Assembly (NCBI GenBank): GCA_021324045.1
Contig: JAJPJV010000026.1
Span: forward strand, 21,643 to 85,642
Origin: Actinomycetota bacterium
GTDB taxonomy: Bacteria > Actinomycetota > Acidimicrobiia > Acidimicrobiales > RAAP-2
Length of the DNA: 64,000 nucleotides
Direction: 5' to 3'
Made by a program: the position numbers and the translations under genes. The notes under the pieces are model-generated. The model had not been told where the DNA came from. It ran no database searches and saw nothing but the letters and a program-made list of their open reading frames with translations. Positions 48,516-57,051 of this stretch are shown here, piece by piece (the first letter of the stretch is position 1; each line of letters starts with the position of its first letter).

Positions 48516-48552
48516 CTGCGTAGGCGCGTGCCCTATGCAGTGCCCTATGCAG
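48516..48552. repeat. Cluster of CCTAYGCAG motifs
   Basis: CTGCGTAGG (48516-48524), CCTATGCAG (48532-48540) and CCTATGCAG (48544-48552) form one inverted and one direct pair, just after TA module 2. The 12-bp unit TGCCCTATGCAG is tandemly repeated. Further copies occur at 40094, 42229 and 42433. This may be a recombinase or regulator recognition site; no function is shown by the sequence. Confidence 0.5.
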
Positions 48553-48775
48553 AGGCCGTGACCAGCACAAACGCAGGATCTGTGGAGCGGAGCCGCGCGA
48601 ACATGCGATGTCACCTCCACTGTGAGGTCTTCACATTTGGACCTCGCCCATCTCCACGTTTTTGGGTGTGACTCTCACCGAGCGAACGGCCCCTCGGCAG
48701 GCTGTTCGTCGCGTTCGGGCCCGGTTCCGGGGCGCGGCGCGTCCAGGGCGGACCAGTGAGCTCCGAGCATGGGCG

Positions 48776-50284
48776 TCACGACGACGGGGGGCCGGCGGTC
48801 ACCCTGGCGAGGTCGGCAGGGGTCCTCCGGCGACGCTTTCGCGGTCTCGGCTGCGGTGGGCTGCTGCGGCGAGCCTCCTCGAGCTCGTGGGTCTCGAAGG
48901 CGTCGACGAGGGAGAAGTTCACGACCACGCAGGCGCAGGCGAGGAACAGCGCCAGCGGGGTGAGGCCCATGAGCTTGCACCAGCCGCGCACGTCGAGGTT
49001 GATCCCGGCCGGGTCCTTCAGGCGTGAGTTCGATCGCTCCGCACCGCTTCGGCGCGCGTAGGAGGAGCGCCAGGCAGCCGAGGGATAGTCGTGGGCCTGC
49101 GCGGTCTTCGCGTTGACGGCCGCAGGGACGGTGAGACTCTGCTTCGTGCAGCAGACCGCCGGGAGCTGGGGCGGCTCGAGGATCTCCGGTAGGTGCTGCG
49201 GGCGGGCCATCGAGGCCGGCCGCAGCGGGCAGCGGCACTTGCCGAGCACCGCCGGGCAGCCCACGCGGTGATAGCCGTCGTTGTCATCTGTGGTAAGCCA
49301 GCTGAGCTTGTAGCGCGAGAGCTCGGCGCTTTGCTTGTCGTGGGCGGCCACCTCGTCTTCCTCGCGCCCCGGGCAAGCGGCGAAAGGTCGAACAGCGCCT
49401 TCGGTGTGGCGGAGCAGTACAGGTTGCCGTTGTGGGCAGATGGCGCCGGCAAAGGTGCCCTTCGGCCCCGGTCGTTCGGGCGCAAATCGATGACGAGCTG
49501 CGCCCGACCTGTCGCAGCGGCAGGGCGAAGTACTCGGGTTGACGATACGCATAGCCCGAGTTCGTGAGCAGGTCGTGGACGACGCCCGACGCGGCGCTGT
49601 TCGTGACAACCGCGACGAAGGAAGGCACCGGGTCGTGGCGACACGAGATGAGCTGTACCCTCCGGACGAGCTCGGGCACGGCGGTTCCGTTCTCGTCGCG
49701 GACCATCGTCATCACCGAGCCGTAGTAGCCGAAGAAGAGCTCGTCTTTCTGCTCCGGGCTGTCGCCTCGCCTATGCCCCCAGGCGGCCGCCGGATCGGCA
49801 CACGGCCCGTCTTTGTCCGACGGCGGGCGGGAGAAGCTCGAGACGTCGGTCCAGTCGATCGCATACGAGCTCGAGGCGTTCTTGTAGCGAGCCGGCACGG
49901 ATCCCTCGATGAGCGCGTCGCACAGCCGCTGGAGGAGATCCGAGGGCGCCCCGTTGGGCGGTCCTTCCGGAGCACCGCACAGAGACGCTCTGTCGTGTAG
50001 GTGATCTGGCGGTAGGTGAGCAGATGCGGCTTGGCCCGCCAGGCGGCCACCACCCCGAGGCGGACCTGGTCGCACCGATCGAGACCACAAAGGGCGGCGT
50101 GCACCGTCGCGAGGTGCGCGCTCTGGTGGCCCGTCGCAAGGCAGAGGTGCATTCTGACAACAAGCGTGCCCAGCGCGCACTGCCGGGGGCGCACCCCGAC
50201 CGGGAGGCGTGCCTCGAGCGCGGCGATCTCGCCGGCGCGCTGTGGCGCATCGAGCACCGCCTCGATGCGCTCGAGCAGGTTCAT
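48776..50284 (-). pseudogene. Decayed transposase (DDE type, RLK/ARRxGxER C-terminal motif)
   Basis: Pieces on the minus strand, starting MNLLERIEAVLDAPQRAGEI at 50284, read on as LRAKPHLLTYRQITYTTERLCAVL. A second frame has DALIEGSVPARYKNASSSYAIDWTDVSSFSRP, FFGYYGSVMTMVRDENG and TNSGYAYRQPEYFALPLRQVG. A third has QLVIDLRPND and NGNLYCSATPKALFDLSPLARGA. A fourth has SWRSSYARRSGAERSNSRLKDP-like sequence and GWCKLMGLTPLALFLACACVVVNFSLVDAFE. The order matches a single long transposase with at least three frameshifts. The Asp in YAIDWTD and Glu near GAERSNSRLK are likely catalytic. Confidence 0.6.
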
Positions 50285-50289
50285 CGTGA

Positions 50290-50910
50290 CGCGCCGGCAC
50301 CAAGGAGGGCCATGGCCGTCTCCACTGGCGGGGACGTTGTGGCTGTCGGGGTTGTGGCCAGAGACGAGGTAGCGCACCGAAGAAGGACGCGGCAAGCACA
50401 CAGGCGCTCGTGGTAGTCGGAGAGCACTGGGACGGCGCGGGGTCGACGACCGTCGACGAGCACGAGCACCCCGCCCGAGCGACGAACGACGTCGGCCCCG
50501 CTCACCCCTCGAAGCTCGCCCCCGATGGGCCCCGCACCCGCCCCCAGGCAGATGAGCGCGTTCGCCCGCTGGCGGCGAAGGGCGCTTCGCTGGGCATCGG
50601 CGAGGGCGAGATAGCCGCCGAGCTCCTGGGAGGAGTAGGGCGCCTTTGCCTTGTCCCGGGGCATCGGCACCGGTTCCGGCGGCGAGTGGGCGACAGCCGC
50701 TCTGGCGAGATGGCGCAGGTATTGAGCGAAGCGTGCGCCGCGTCGGCGCCGAGCCGGCCTCCGGCGAGGAGTAGAAGCGCTCGATCACCGAGGGGTGAAG
50801 GACGAGCTTCGCCTCGAGCTCGAGGCCCACGGAGCGCGCGAACTCGGCGAGCTTTCCCGCCGCGAACAAAAGCGTCCGAGCGCGCTGGGGCTCTTTGGCG
50901 AAGCGGCGGC
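50290..50910 (-). pseudogene. Decayed tyrosine-recombinase-like (integrase-like) gene
   Basis: On the minus strand FAKEPQRARTLLFAAGKLAEFARSVGLELEAKLVLHPSVIERF resembles a SAM-like core-binding domain of integrase-like proteins. In another frame DKAKAPYSSQELGGYLALADAQ, NALICLGAGAGPIGGELRGVSGADVVRRSGGVLVLV and RPRAVPVLSDYHERL resemble the catalytic half. The Arg of the R-H-R-Y set may be in GGELRGV, but the H-R and Y boxes are lost. It ends where the transposase begins. At least two frameshifts. Confidence 0.45.
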
Positions 50911-51065
50911 GACGACGGCCCTCGCGAAGCCACAGACGGCCTGGCTGTGGCGGCGCGGCGCCCAAGAGGCGGCGCGGCGCCCACGTTCGCTGACGGCTGG
51001 GGCATCGGACCGTATAGAGACAGTAGATACGGCTTCGTGGTGGACGCTCCGTGACAAGCTGACGT

Positions 51066-51415
51066 GTGGGCTTGAGCCGCGCGCAACAAGACGAGGCAAG
51101 GCGCATCGCGACCGAGCTCGCCGAGATCGCCGCCTCTGGCAAGGTGCTGCCCGGCAGCATCGCCGAGCGCCGAACCCACTGCGGCCGTTCGGGCTGTCGT
51201 TGCATGGCCGACCCGCCCAGCCGCACGGTCCCTACTTCCAGTGGACCCGCAAGGTCGAGAAGAAGACCGTCGGCAGGTGGCTGTCGGCGGAGCAGGCCGC
51301 GGACTACCGGGTTTTCATCGAGAACGACCGCCGCTTGCATGAGCTGCTCGCCCGTCTCGAGGCGATCGGCATCGCTGCCCTCGAGGCTGATCCCCGCACC
51401 AGGCACAAGGCCTGA
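51066..51415 (+). pseudogene. DUF6788-like zinc-ribbon protein, frameshifted
   Basis: GTG 51066 opens LSRAQQDEARRIATELAEIAASGKVLPGSIAERRTHCGRSGCRCMADPP. The conserved continuation HGPYFQWTRKVEKKTVGRWLSAEQAADYRVFIENDRRLHELLARLEAIG is in the next frame, ending at 51415. The frameshift is near 51212. CGRSGCRC and HGPYxxWTRKVxGKTV are typical of a small protein family found beside transposases and integrase-like genes. The whole 48776-51415 block is probably one decayed mobile unit. Confidence 0.55.
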
Positions 51416-51698
51416 GCGCCTAGCTGTGGGCAGCGCGCGGGTGACCGGCGCTTAATCCGCGGACAGGCTCGTCTTCAACGAGCGAAAGAGCAGCTCAGGC
51501 CCAAACGTTAGGACCTCACCAGTTCGTCTGGGGGAGAGAGGGAGAACCGCGCCGCGAAGCGCCACGGGGACCCCGGACCAGGACGAACGAGGCCCCGGCG
51601 GCGCCGGCGGCGCTACAACGCGGCGACCGGCGACCGGAGGGGCCGGGGGAGCGCAGAGGGGCTCTCGGAAAGAAAAAACGGAGGGCTACGTTGAGAAT

Positions 51699-52235
51699 GT
51701 GGCAGAGGCCTACGACTCGGGAATAGAAAACCACCCCGTCTTTCGAGCTCTCCCTGAGCACCAGCACCGCCTGATCAAACTCATCGGTGAGCAGTGGTCC
51801 GGCTCTTACCGTTGGCCCACGTTCGACTACGTCGACCGGACATTCCGACAGGACACTGGCGGTGACACCTTGGCCACGTTGGCGCAGCTCCCTGTTGTCC
51901 AGGGCCAAGGTGGCTACCAGCCCTACGGCCTGGTCTTCAGCGCGGACGGCCGCGGCTGGGGGAATCCGGAGAGCCGGCTGGGGCTGACCATCGCCGGCAT
52001 GTACTACCTGCCGGATCTCCGGAATTACATGAAACAACTCGTCGGGGCGATCGATCTGGCTGCTCAAATAGAGGCTCGCTTGGAGCCTGATCCGGATGCG
52101 GTTGTTGACCTCAACCTGACCGTTGACACGTTGTGCTCGATGATGGGGCAGTTGGCATCGTTGTGGCCCCCAGAGCACCTCGCTGCAGCGCTGGAGCGCG
52201 AGCCACCTCTCGCCTTTGCGATCCGTTCCGAATGA
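51699..52235 (+). CDS. Conserved hypothetical protein, first gene of a two-gene accessory cassette
   Basis: The 178-residue soluble protein begins MAEAYDSGIENHPVFRALPEHQHRLIKLIGEQW (GTG start). The N-terminal 70 residues (RLIKLIGEQWSGSYRWPTFDYVDRTF...DTLATLAQLP) look like a winged-helix-type module. ESRLGLTIAGMYYLPDLRNYM is followed by a helical C-terminal half. I do not recognise a characterised family, though similar two-gene pairs of uncharacterised proteins occur in actinobacteria. GGAGGG lies 14 bp upstream. It is intact although surrounded by wrecked mobile genes, which argues for recent arrival or selection. Confidence 0.6.
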   Translation: MAEAYDSGIENHPVFRALPEHQHRLIKLIGEQWSGSYRWPTFDYVDRTFRQDTGGDTLATLAQLPVVQGQGGYQPYGLVFSADGRGWGNPESRLGLTIAGMYYLPDLRNYMKQLVGAIDLAAQIEARLEPDPDAVVDLNLTVDTLCSMMGQLASLWPPEHLAAALEREPPLAFAIRSE

Positions 52236-52242
52236 TAAGAAC

Positions 52243-52908
52243 GTGATCCATTCAGGCCGTGGCCTCCGAGAGTTCGCTGGTACCGCCGACGCGCGCGAGT
52301 ACCTCCGCCGAGTCATCCGGCTTCTCGGGGCGGAGATGCGGCCAGTCGTCGAGCCGACACTGCCGTCGAGCCTTGGCTTGCCCGAAGCGTTGGGCTACCT
52401 CGACGCAGTCTGGCGAGCTCGGTACGGAACCCATCTCCTTCGCTGCGTCCGCCCAGCCACCGCGGCGAAACTGGCAGCACCGTGCGCTTCCTCCGATGAG
52501 TTCGACGCTCGCATGAGCGCGCTGGCCGATGTCGTGGCGCAGTTCCAAGTGGATCTGCCGCCCGACGAGCAACGCGCAGCTGACGAGGCGAACGAGAAGA
52601 GCCTCGGCCGGCTCCGTCGACGACTGCAAGCCGACCTCGAAGCAGCGGCAGCTTCCCGTACCTCCGAGGCGATTTTCGACCTCCGGACCGCCGTACGGAT
52701 CCGTGTCGGTGGACAGCATTCCGGTGCGGCAAGCGAACTACGTGACGCCTTCGCTCGTTTTGGCCTTGCTTACCCACCCCAGACCCCGCAGCCCTGGGGT
52801 GGCGCTTGGGAACAGATCCGGGCCCGCTGCACCGCGGCAATCAACGCGATCAGAGAGGAGCTTGAGGCGGCGGAGGAACCAGCCAATCCCAGCCAGGGTA
52901 GCTCCTGA
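52243..52908 (+). CDS. Hypothetical protein with R-x4-H (HEPN-like) motif, second gene of the cassette
   Basis: The 221-residue protein starts at GTG 52243, 7 bp after the partner's stop; TTG 52216 would overlap it. The N-terminal half is helical and includes LPEALGYLDAVWRARYG. The C-terminal half has AIFDLRTAVRIRVGGQHSGAASELRDAFARFGLAYP and WEQIRARCTAAINAIREELE. Arg154 and His159 make an R-x4-H motif between helices, as in HEPN RNases and AbiJ/Apea-like proteins, often R-N-x3-H followed by QHS. This points to a possible RNase effector with the first gene as sensor or antitoxin; that is inference. Confidence 0.55.
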   Translation: MIHSGRGLREFAGTADAREYLRRVIRLLGAEMRPVVEPTLPSSLGLPEALGYLDAVWRARYGTHLLRCVRPATAAKLAAPCASSDEFDARMSALADVVAQFQVDLPPDEQRAADEANEKSLGRLRRRLQADLEAAAASRTSEAIFDLRTAVRIRVGGQHSGAASELRDAFARFGLAYPPQTPQPWGGAWEQIRARCTAAINAIREELEAAEEPANPSQGSS

Positions 52909-53511
52909 ACCTCACGTCGACATCTCGGTGCGGCGTTCGAACAAAAGGCCGGAGAGAAGGCTGAACGCGACGGCAAAGCCGCGCGGCAACAGACCCGGAC
53001 GATCGAAGAGCAGCGTCATCGCCGGTGAGTGCAGAAGCGCCTCAGCGGTGTCGTCCAAGAAGTCAGGGCGGAGAACGCGATGCCGCCGGGAAACGAGCAC
53101 GTCGTACGGCGTCGTGCGGACGACCTCCCGCAGATCGCCCATCGCGCCGATGTCCTCGCCATTCGTCAGCTGCTCGTAGAGCGAGTCGTCGACGCCGAGC
53201 GCTACCTGGACCAGCCACGGCGGGCCGCCCGAGACGTCCTCACCGCAGAGCCCTCGGAGGAACTCCTCGCCGATCGCCTCACGCCCTTGGGCGAGGGTCG
53301 TTCGCAGCCCCTTACCGGTCGCCGGATCGATCGCGCCGTCATCGAGCCACGCTCATCAGGCGCTGAGCTCCCTCGCGTTGGCGACGAGATCCGGCGCGAC
53401 GCACCGAGGCGGTGGAGGCCTGCTCGGAGGTGTCGTCGCAGCGAGCGCGGGTCGGCGACGAGCCGGATCGGGCGCGACGCGCACCTGATCTGCGAGCTCG
53501 CAGCGGGCCGC
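52909..53511. other. Region without a recognisable gene
   Basis: About 600 bp of very GC-rich sequence (local CG-rich codon-like periodicity on both strands) follow the two-gene cassette. Open frames exist on both strands but none shows a family pattern, ribosome-binding site or conserved motif. It probably contains gene debris. Confidence 0.4.
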
Positions 53512-54287
53512 ATGAGCGTGATTACCTGCCTCGGCTGCGGGGCACCATTCGCCGAGGGCCACCACCTCGAAGGCCGAGACGAGCTCGGCTGCTACCTCTC
53601 CCGGGACTTCCGCCGACCGCTCTGTCGCTCCTGCCATGACCTGCTCGGCGTCGCGCAGCGTGCAGCGGGCCTCGGCAGGCGCGCGGATCCTCCCGCGCGC
53701 CTGCGGCGGATCGGCTCGGACCTCGTTCTCATCGGCGAGCGCCGAGCGGGGGAGCTCGTCGCGAGCCCCGCGGACGTCTTCGACGCCGACGCGCGCTCGT
53801 GGCGATTGCCGACGCGCTCGAGGGCTCGCGATGAGCCCGGCACCGGGCGTCGAGGTACCGCGCGCGATCCACCTGCGGCGATGGCCCGGGCGCGCGACAT
53901 GGCGGGCGCTTGGGCCCATGGGGCAAGTCGCGTCGCTTCGCGATCGCGCCGGGCTCGTCCTCCACGCGTGCGCGCACACGGCCGACCCGAGCCGGCTCGG
54001 GCTCCTCGGCGCGATCGAGACAGCCGGTGTCTCGGTCGTGTGCCGCATCCTCGTTGTCTCCGACGGACTTCCGAGCGAGGACCCCGCTGCCTTCGCGGCG
54101 ATCGCCTCGTGGGCCGAGGACGACGTGCCCCCGACCACGCGGGGCCGAGGCCCTGGGAGGTGATGGAGCTCTGGCGTTCTTCGAGCACCGGCGCGGGTCC
54201 TTCGCGCGCATCGCCTACTGCGGCGCCGGCATCGTCGTCGAGGCCGACTTCACAGCTGGACGCCTGAGCAGCAGGGTTGTGGCGTGA
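53512..54287 (+). pseudogene. Decayed gene(s) with an HNH-like zinc-binding fragment
   Basis: ATG 53512 opens MSVITCLGCGAPFAEGHHLEGRDE, then LGCYLSRDFRRPLCRSCHDLLGV. The C-x2-C...HH...C-x2-C pattern is that of HNH-type zinc modules. After about 53830 protein-like sequence appears in a second frame (GQVASLRDRAGLVLHACAHT, VSVVCRILVVSDGLPSEDP) and finally a third (RIAYCGAGIVVEADFTAGRL, ending 54287). This pattern suggests one or two genes with frameshifts. No specific function can be assigned. Confidence 0.3.
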
Positions 54288-54422
54288 TGGACAGCTCACC
54301 ACCGGCCGCAAAAGCGTACGAACATGGAGTGTGCGCGACGTCTTCGGCCGCATAGCTGCTGCTCCCCGATGGCCTCCACCTCCCCGGAAACCTGGCTTGC
54401 TCGCCTCTGCCGCGAACGCACT

Positions 54423-56558
54423 TCAGATGAGTTGACTCCCTTGATGTCGAAGTTCGTCGAGCTGACGATTCGGCGTGCCCTGCAACAGTTCGCGAAGCGC
54501 CTTCGCACTCCCGGAGCTCGCAAGGGCGGTGACGACGTCACCTTCGACGAGAATGGTCGATCCGCTGACGAAAAGCAATTGGTCGCCACGTTGGACGGTG
54601 ATGAGCACGCATTCAGCGGGGAGCTCAGCGCTCCGGATCGGGCGGCCGACGATCGCGGAATTCGAACCGACCCGTTGTTCGACGGCGACTGCATGGGGAC
54701 TGATACGAGAGATCTGCTTGATGTTCGTGTCGAGGGCGCCACGCCAGCCGCGGACAAGGTTGCTCACGGCGAGGATGCCCACGATCCGCCGCTTTCCGTC
54801 GGTCACCGTGACCCACCGACCACCTGCCTGGAGGAGCGCTTCGAGCCCGACATCTAGCGTTGCATCACTGGAAACGCTGGCCGTGGTGACATCGACCAAC
54901 GTAGAAAGCGCCAAATGTGGGTCACGCTCGTTGGCCGATGCAAGGTCGTCAACGTCGACCGTACCGAGGTAGATGCCTTGCGCGTCAGTGACCGGCGCGC
55001 CAGGAACGCCTGCTTCTTCCAGACTCCGTAACGCTTCATGGGCAGTTTCGCTGTCGTGTAGAACGACAACGGGTCTGCTCATGACGCTGGCGACATCGAT
55101 CATGGCGAGTAACGGCAGACCGACCTGGAGACGGGTCGCCGCGGTGTCCGACCGTGTCCGCAGTTGGGAACGGTACATGGTGTCGTCTGCGTGCTTGACG
55201 ATGAACCACGAGATGGCGACTGCCACCATCGCTGGACCCAGCAACGCGATGCTTCCAGTCATCTGGGCCACCATCAACATGATGGCGATTGGCGCCCTGG
55301 AGATTCCGCCGAAGACGGCCATCATGCCGACGATTACGAATGGCGCCGGGTTGCGACCAACGTCGGGTGCAAACGGTTCGAGCACGCGCCAGAGCGCGAG
55401 CCCCGTGAACGCGCCGATGACCATCCCCGGTCCGAATACCCCTCCGGATCCACCGGTCCCGATCGAAAGAGCAGTGGCGACGATCCGGGCGAATGGAAGC
55501 GCCAAGACGACGATCAACGGGGTATGCAACAGATCGTTAGCGAGCCCTTTTTGTACCCACCCGTACCCGGTGCCGAGCACCTCGGGAAGGCCGAGGGCCG
55601 TCAACCCGACCAAGAGGCCGCCGAGGGCGGGTCGGAGCTTCCTCGAGATGGGTAGGCGATGAGAGAGACGGACGATGCCGTAGAAGGACTTCGAGTACAA
55701 CAGCCCTAAACCACCAGCAAGAAGTCCGATCAGGGCGAACCAGATGAGTTGGATGGGCTCGTGGAACCGGTAACCGCCGGGCACGGCGAAGAGTGACTGG
55801 TAGCCGAATGCCGCTCCGAAGATGGCATACGCGATGATCGATGCCAGTACCCCCGGAAGCAGGGCCTCGAATTCAAAGTCGTCGCGATAGACAATGTCAG
55901 CGGCGAGGACCGCCCCGCCGAGAGGAGCGCTGAAGATGGCACCGATACCCGATCCGATCCCGACGGACACCGCGACACGGCCGTCTTCGGGCGACAGGTC
56001 GAGAATCCTGGCGAGCAGTGAACCGAAACCGGCGCTGATCTGAGCGGTCGGGCCCTCTCGTCCGCCAGAGCCGCCTGATCCGATTGTGAATGCCGAAGCC
56101 ACGATCTTGACCACGACGGCTCGTAGGCGGATTCCGCGAGGATTGTGGTGAACCGCGTCGATTGCCGCGTCCGTGCCATGACCTTCGGCCTCGGGCGCCC
56201 AGGTAAACACAAGGAGGCCTGAGGCCAGCGCTCCCAGAACGACGGCGAGCGGGATCGCCCACGGTCGGGCGTAGTGCGCAGACCCTGCTGCGTTTCCTTC
56301 GCCAGCTGGGGTTGGGACGTGGTAGCCGGCGAGGAGTCCAAGGAAGAGGTGGGTCGAGAAGCGGAGCGCCTCATAGAACAGAGCTGCCCCTATTCCCGCG
56401 ATCACCCCGATGAGCGGAGCAAGGAGCAACCATTTCGGGAGGTATGACAGCGCATTGACCTGAGCACCGAACGCGCCGACGACGCGGCGCCAGGTCGCGC
56501 GGGCAAATGTCTGCTCGATTCTCCAGCGCCGTACCGGATCCTTTCGCATTTCAGCCAC
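54423..56558 (-). CDS. ClC-family chloride channel/transporter with CBS pair and TrkA-C-like domain
   Basis: The 711-residue protein has a ClC core (about residues 35-470). Selectivity-filter motifs are GSGGSGGREGP, with the gating glutamate, and GTGGSGGVFGP; GIGAIFSAPLGGAVLAADIVYRDD lies between. Two CBS domains follow (about 490-610: VASVMSRPVVVLHDSETAHEAL and VDVTTASVSSDATLDVGLEALLQAGG), then a beta-rich C-terminal domain (VGRPIRSAELPAECVLITVQRGD...VEGDVVTALA) like TrkA-C. Such proteins move Cl- or exchange Cl-/H+, gated by nucleotides at the CBS pair. GTG 56558 gives this length; ATG 56549 is an alternative. Confidence 0.9.
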   Translation of the reverse strand: MAEMRKDPVRRWRIEQTFARATWRRVVGAFGAQVNALSYLPKWLLLAPLIGVIAGIGAALFYEALRFSTHLFLGLLAGYHVPTPAGEGNAAGSAHYARPWAIPLAVVLGALASGLLVFTWAPEAEGHGTDAAIDAVHHNPRGIRLRAVVVKIVASAFTIGSGGSGGREGPTAQISAGFGSLLARILDLSPEDGRVAVSVGIGSGIGAIFSAPLGGAVLAADIVYRDDFEFEALLPGVLASIIAYAIFGAAFGYQSLFAVPGGYRFHEPIQLIWFALIGLLAGGLGLLYSKSFYGIVRLSHRLPISRKLRPALGGLLVGLTALGLPEVLGTGYGWVQKGLANDLLHTPLIVVLALPFARIVATALSIGTGGSGGVFGPGMVIGAFTGLALWRVLEPFAPDVGRNPAPFVIVGMMAVFGGISRAPIAIMLMVAQMTGSIALLGPAMVAVAISWFIVKHADDTMYRSQLRTRSDTAATRLQVGLPLLAMIDVASVMSRPVVVLHDSETAHEALRSLEEAGVPGAPVTDAQGIYLGTVDVDDLASANERDPHLALSTLVDVTTASVSSDATLDVGLEALLQAGGRWVTVTDGKRRIVGILAVSNLVRGWRGALDTNIKQISRISPHAVAVEQRVGSNSAIVGRPIRSAELPAECVLITVQRGDQLLFVSGSTILVEGDVVTALASSGSAKALRELLQGTPNRQLDELRHQGSQLI

Positions 56559-57051
56559 GGCAGCGTCCCCGGCTCGTCAGGATGCACGTGCTCGACGACG
56601 TCTGCTCCACCAGTGGCCGCCCTGGAGCCCACTTCACTGGGACACCCCAGAGAGGCCGCGCTTAGAAACGATCTCGCTGACCATGGCAGTGTTCCGTGTT
56701 CTCCATCACCGCTCTCCGCTTCGTTCGCGCGACCTCAATGTCTGTTGATCGCCCGGGAGCGGAGTCTCCATCCGATGTCATTGCGAGTGCGTAGCCCCAA
56801 ATCGTCGATTGCTCGCCTACTCGCGCCCATCGACGGCAGCATAATACTTGCGTACTAGTATGAGTGAAGCGCCGGTTGGCAGATTATGATGACCGTTCAG
56901 GTCCTGTTCAACGTGCAGCGGCGACCGGTTCGGGCGTGCGCCCCCGCGTCCAAATGGCGAAAGGCGCGAACTGGATCGCCCAACGACGTCGGGGAATGTC
57001 AGGGCCTTTCGGCCCTGTTCCCTATGAGCGACTCTGCGTAGCGTTACGCGA
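56559..57051. promoter_or_regulatory. Divergent intergenic region with palindromic candidate operator
   Basis: No convincing gene lies in these 493 bp. ATACTTGCGTACTAGTAT (56844-56861) is a dyad (ATACT...AGTAT) with an embedded perfect TACTAGTA (56853-56860), in an AT-rich patch unusual for this DNA. It is 190 bp upstream of the molybdenum hydroxylase and might be bound by the MarR regulator encoded downstream. A 63-codon frame starting at 56864 has no support. Confidence 0.4.

Noticed and set aside
53029..53511. Upstream extension of the zinc-module frame
   Set aside because: Arg-rich, no motif, no ribosome-binding site; looks like non-coding or shadow sequence.
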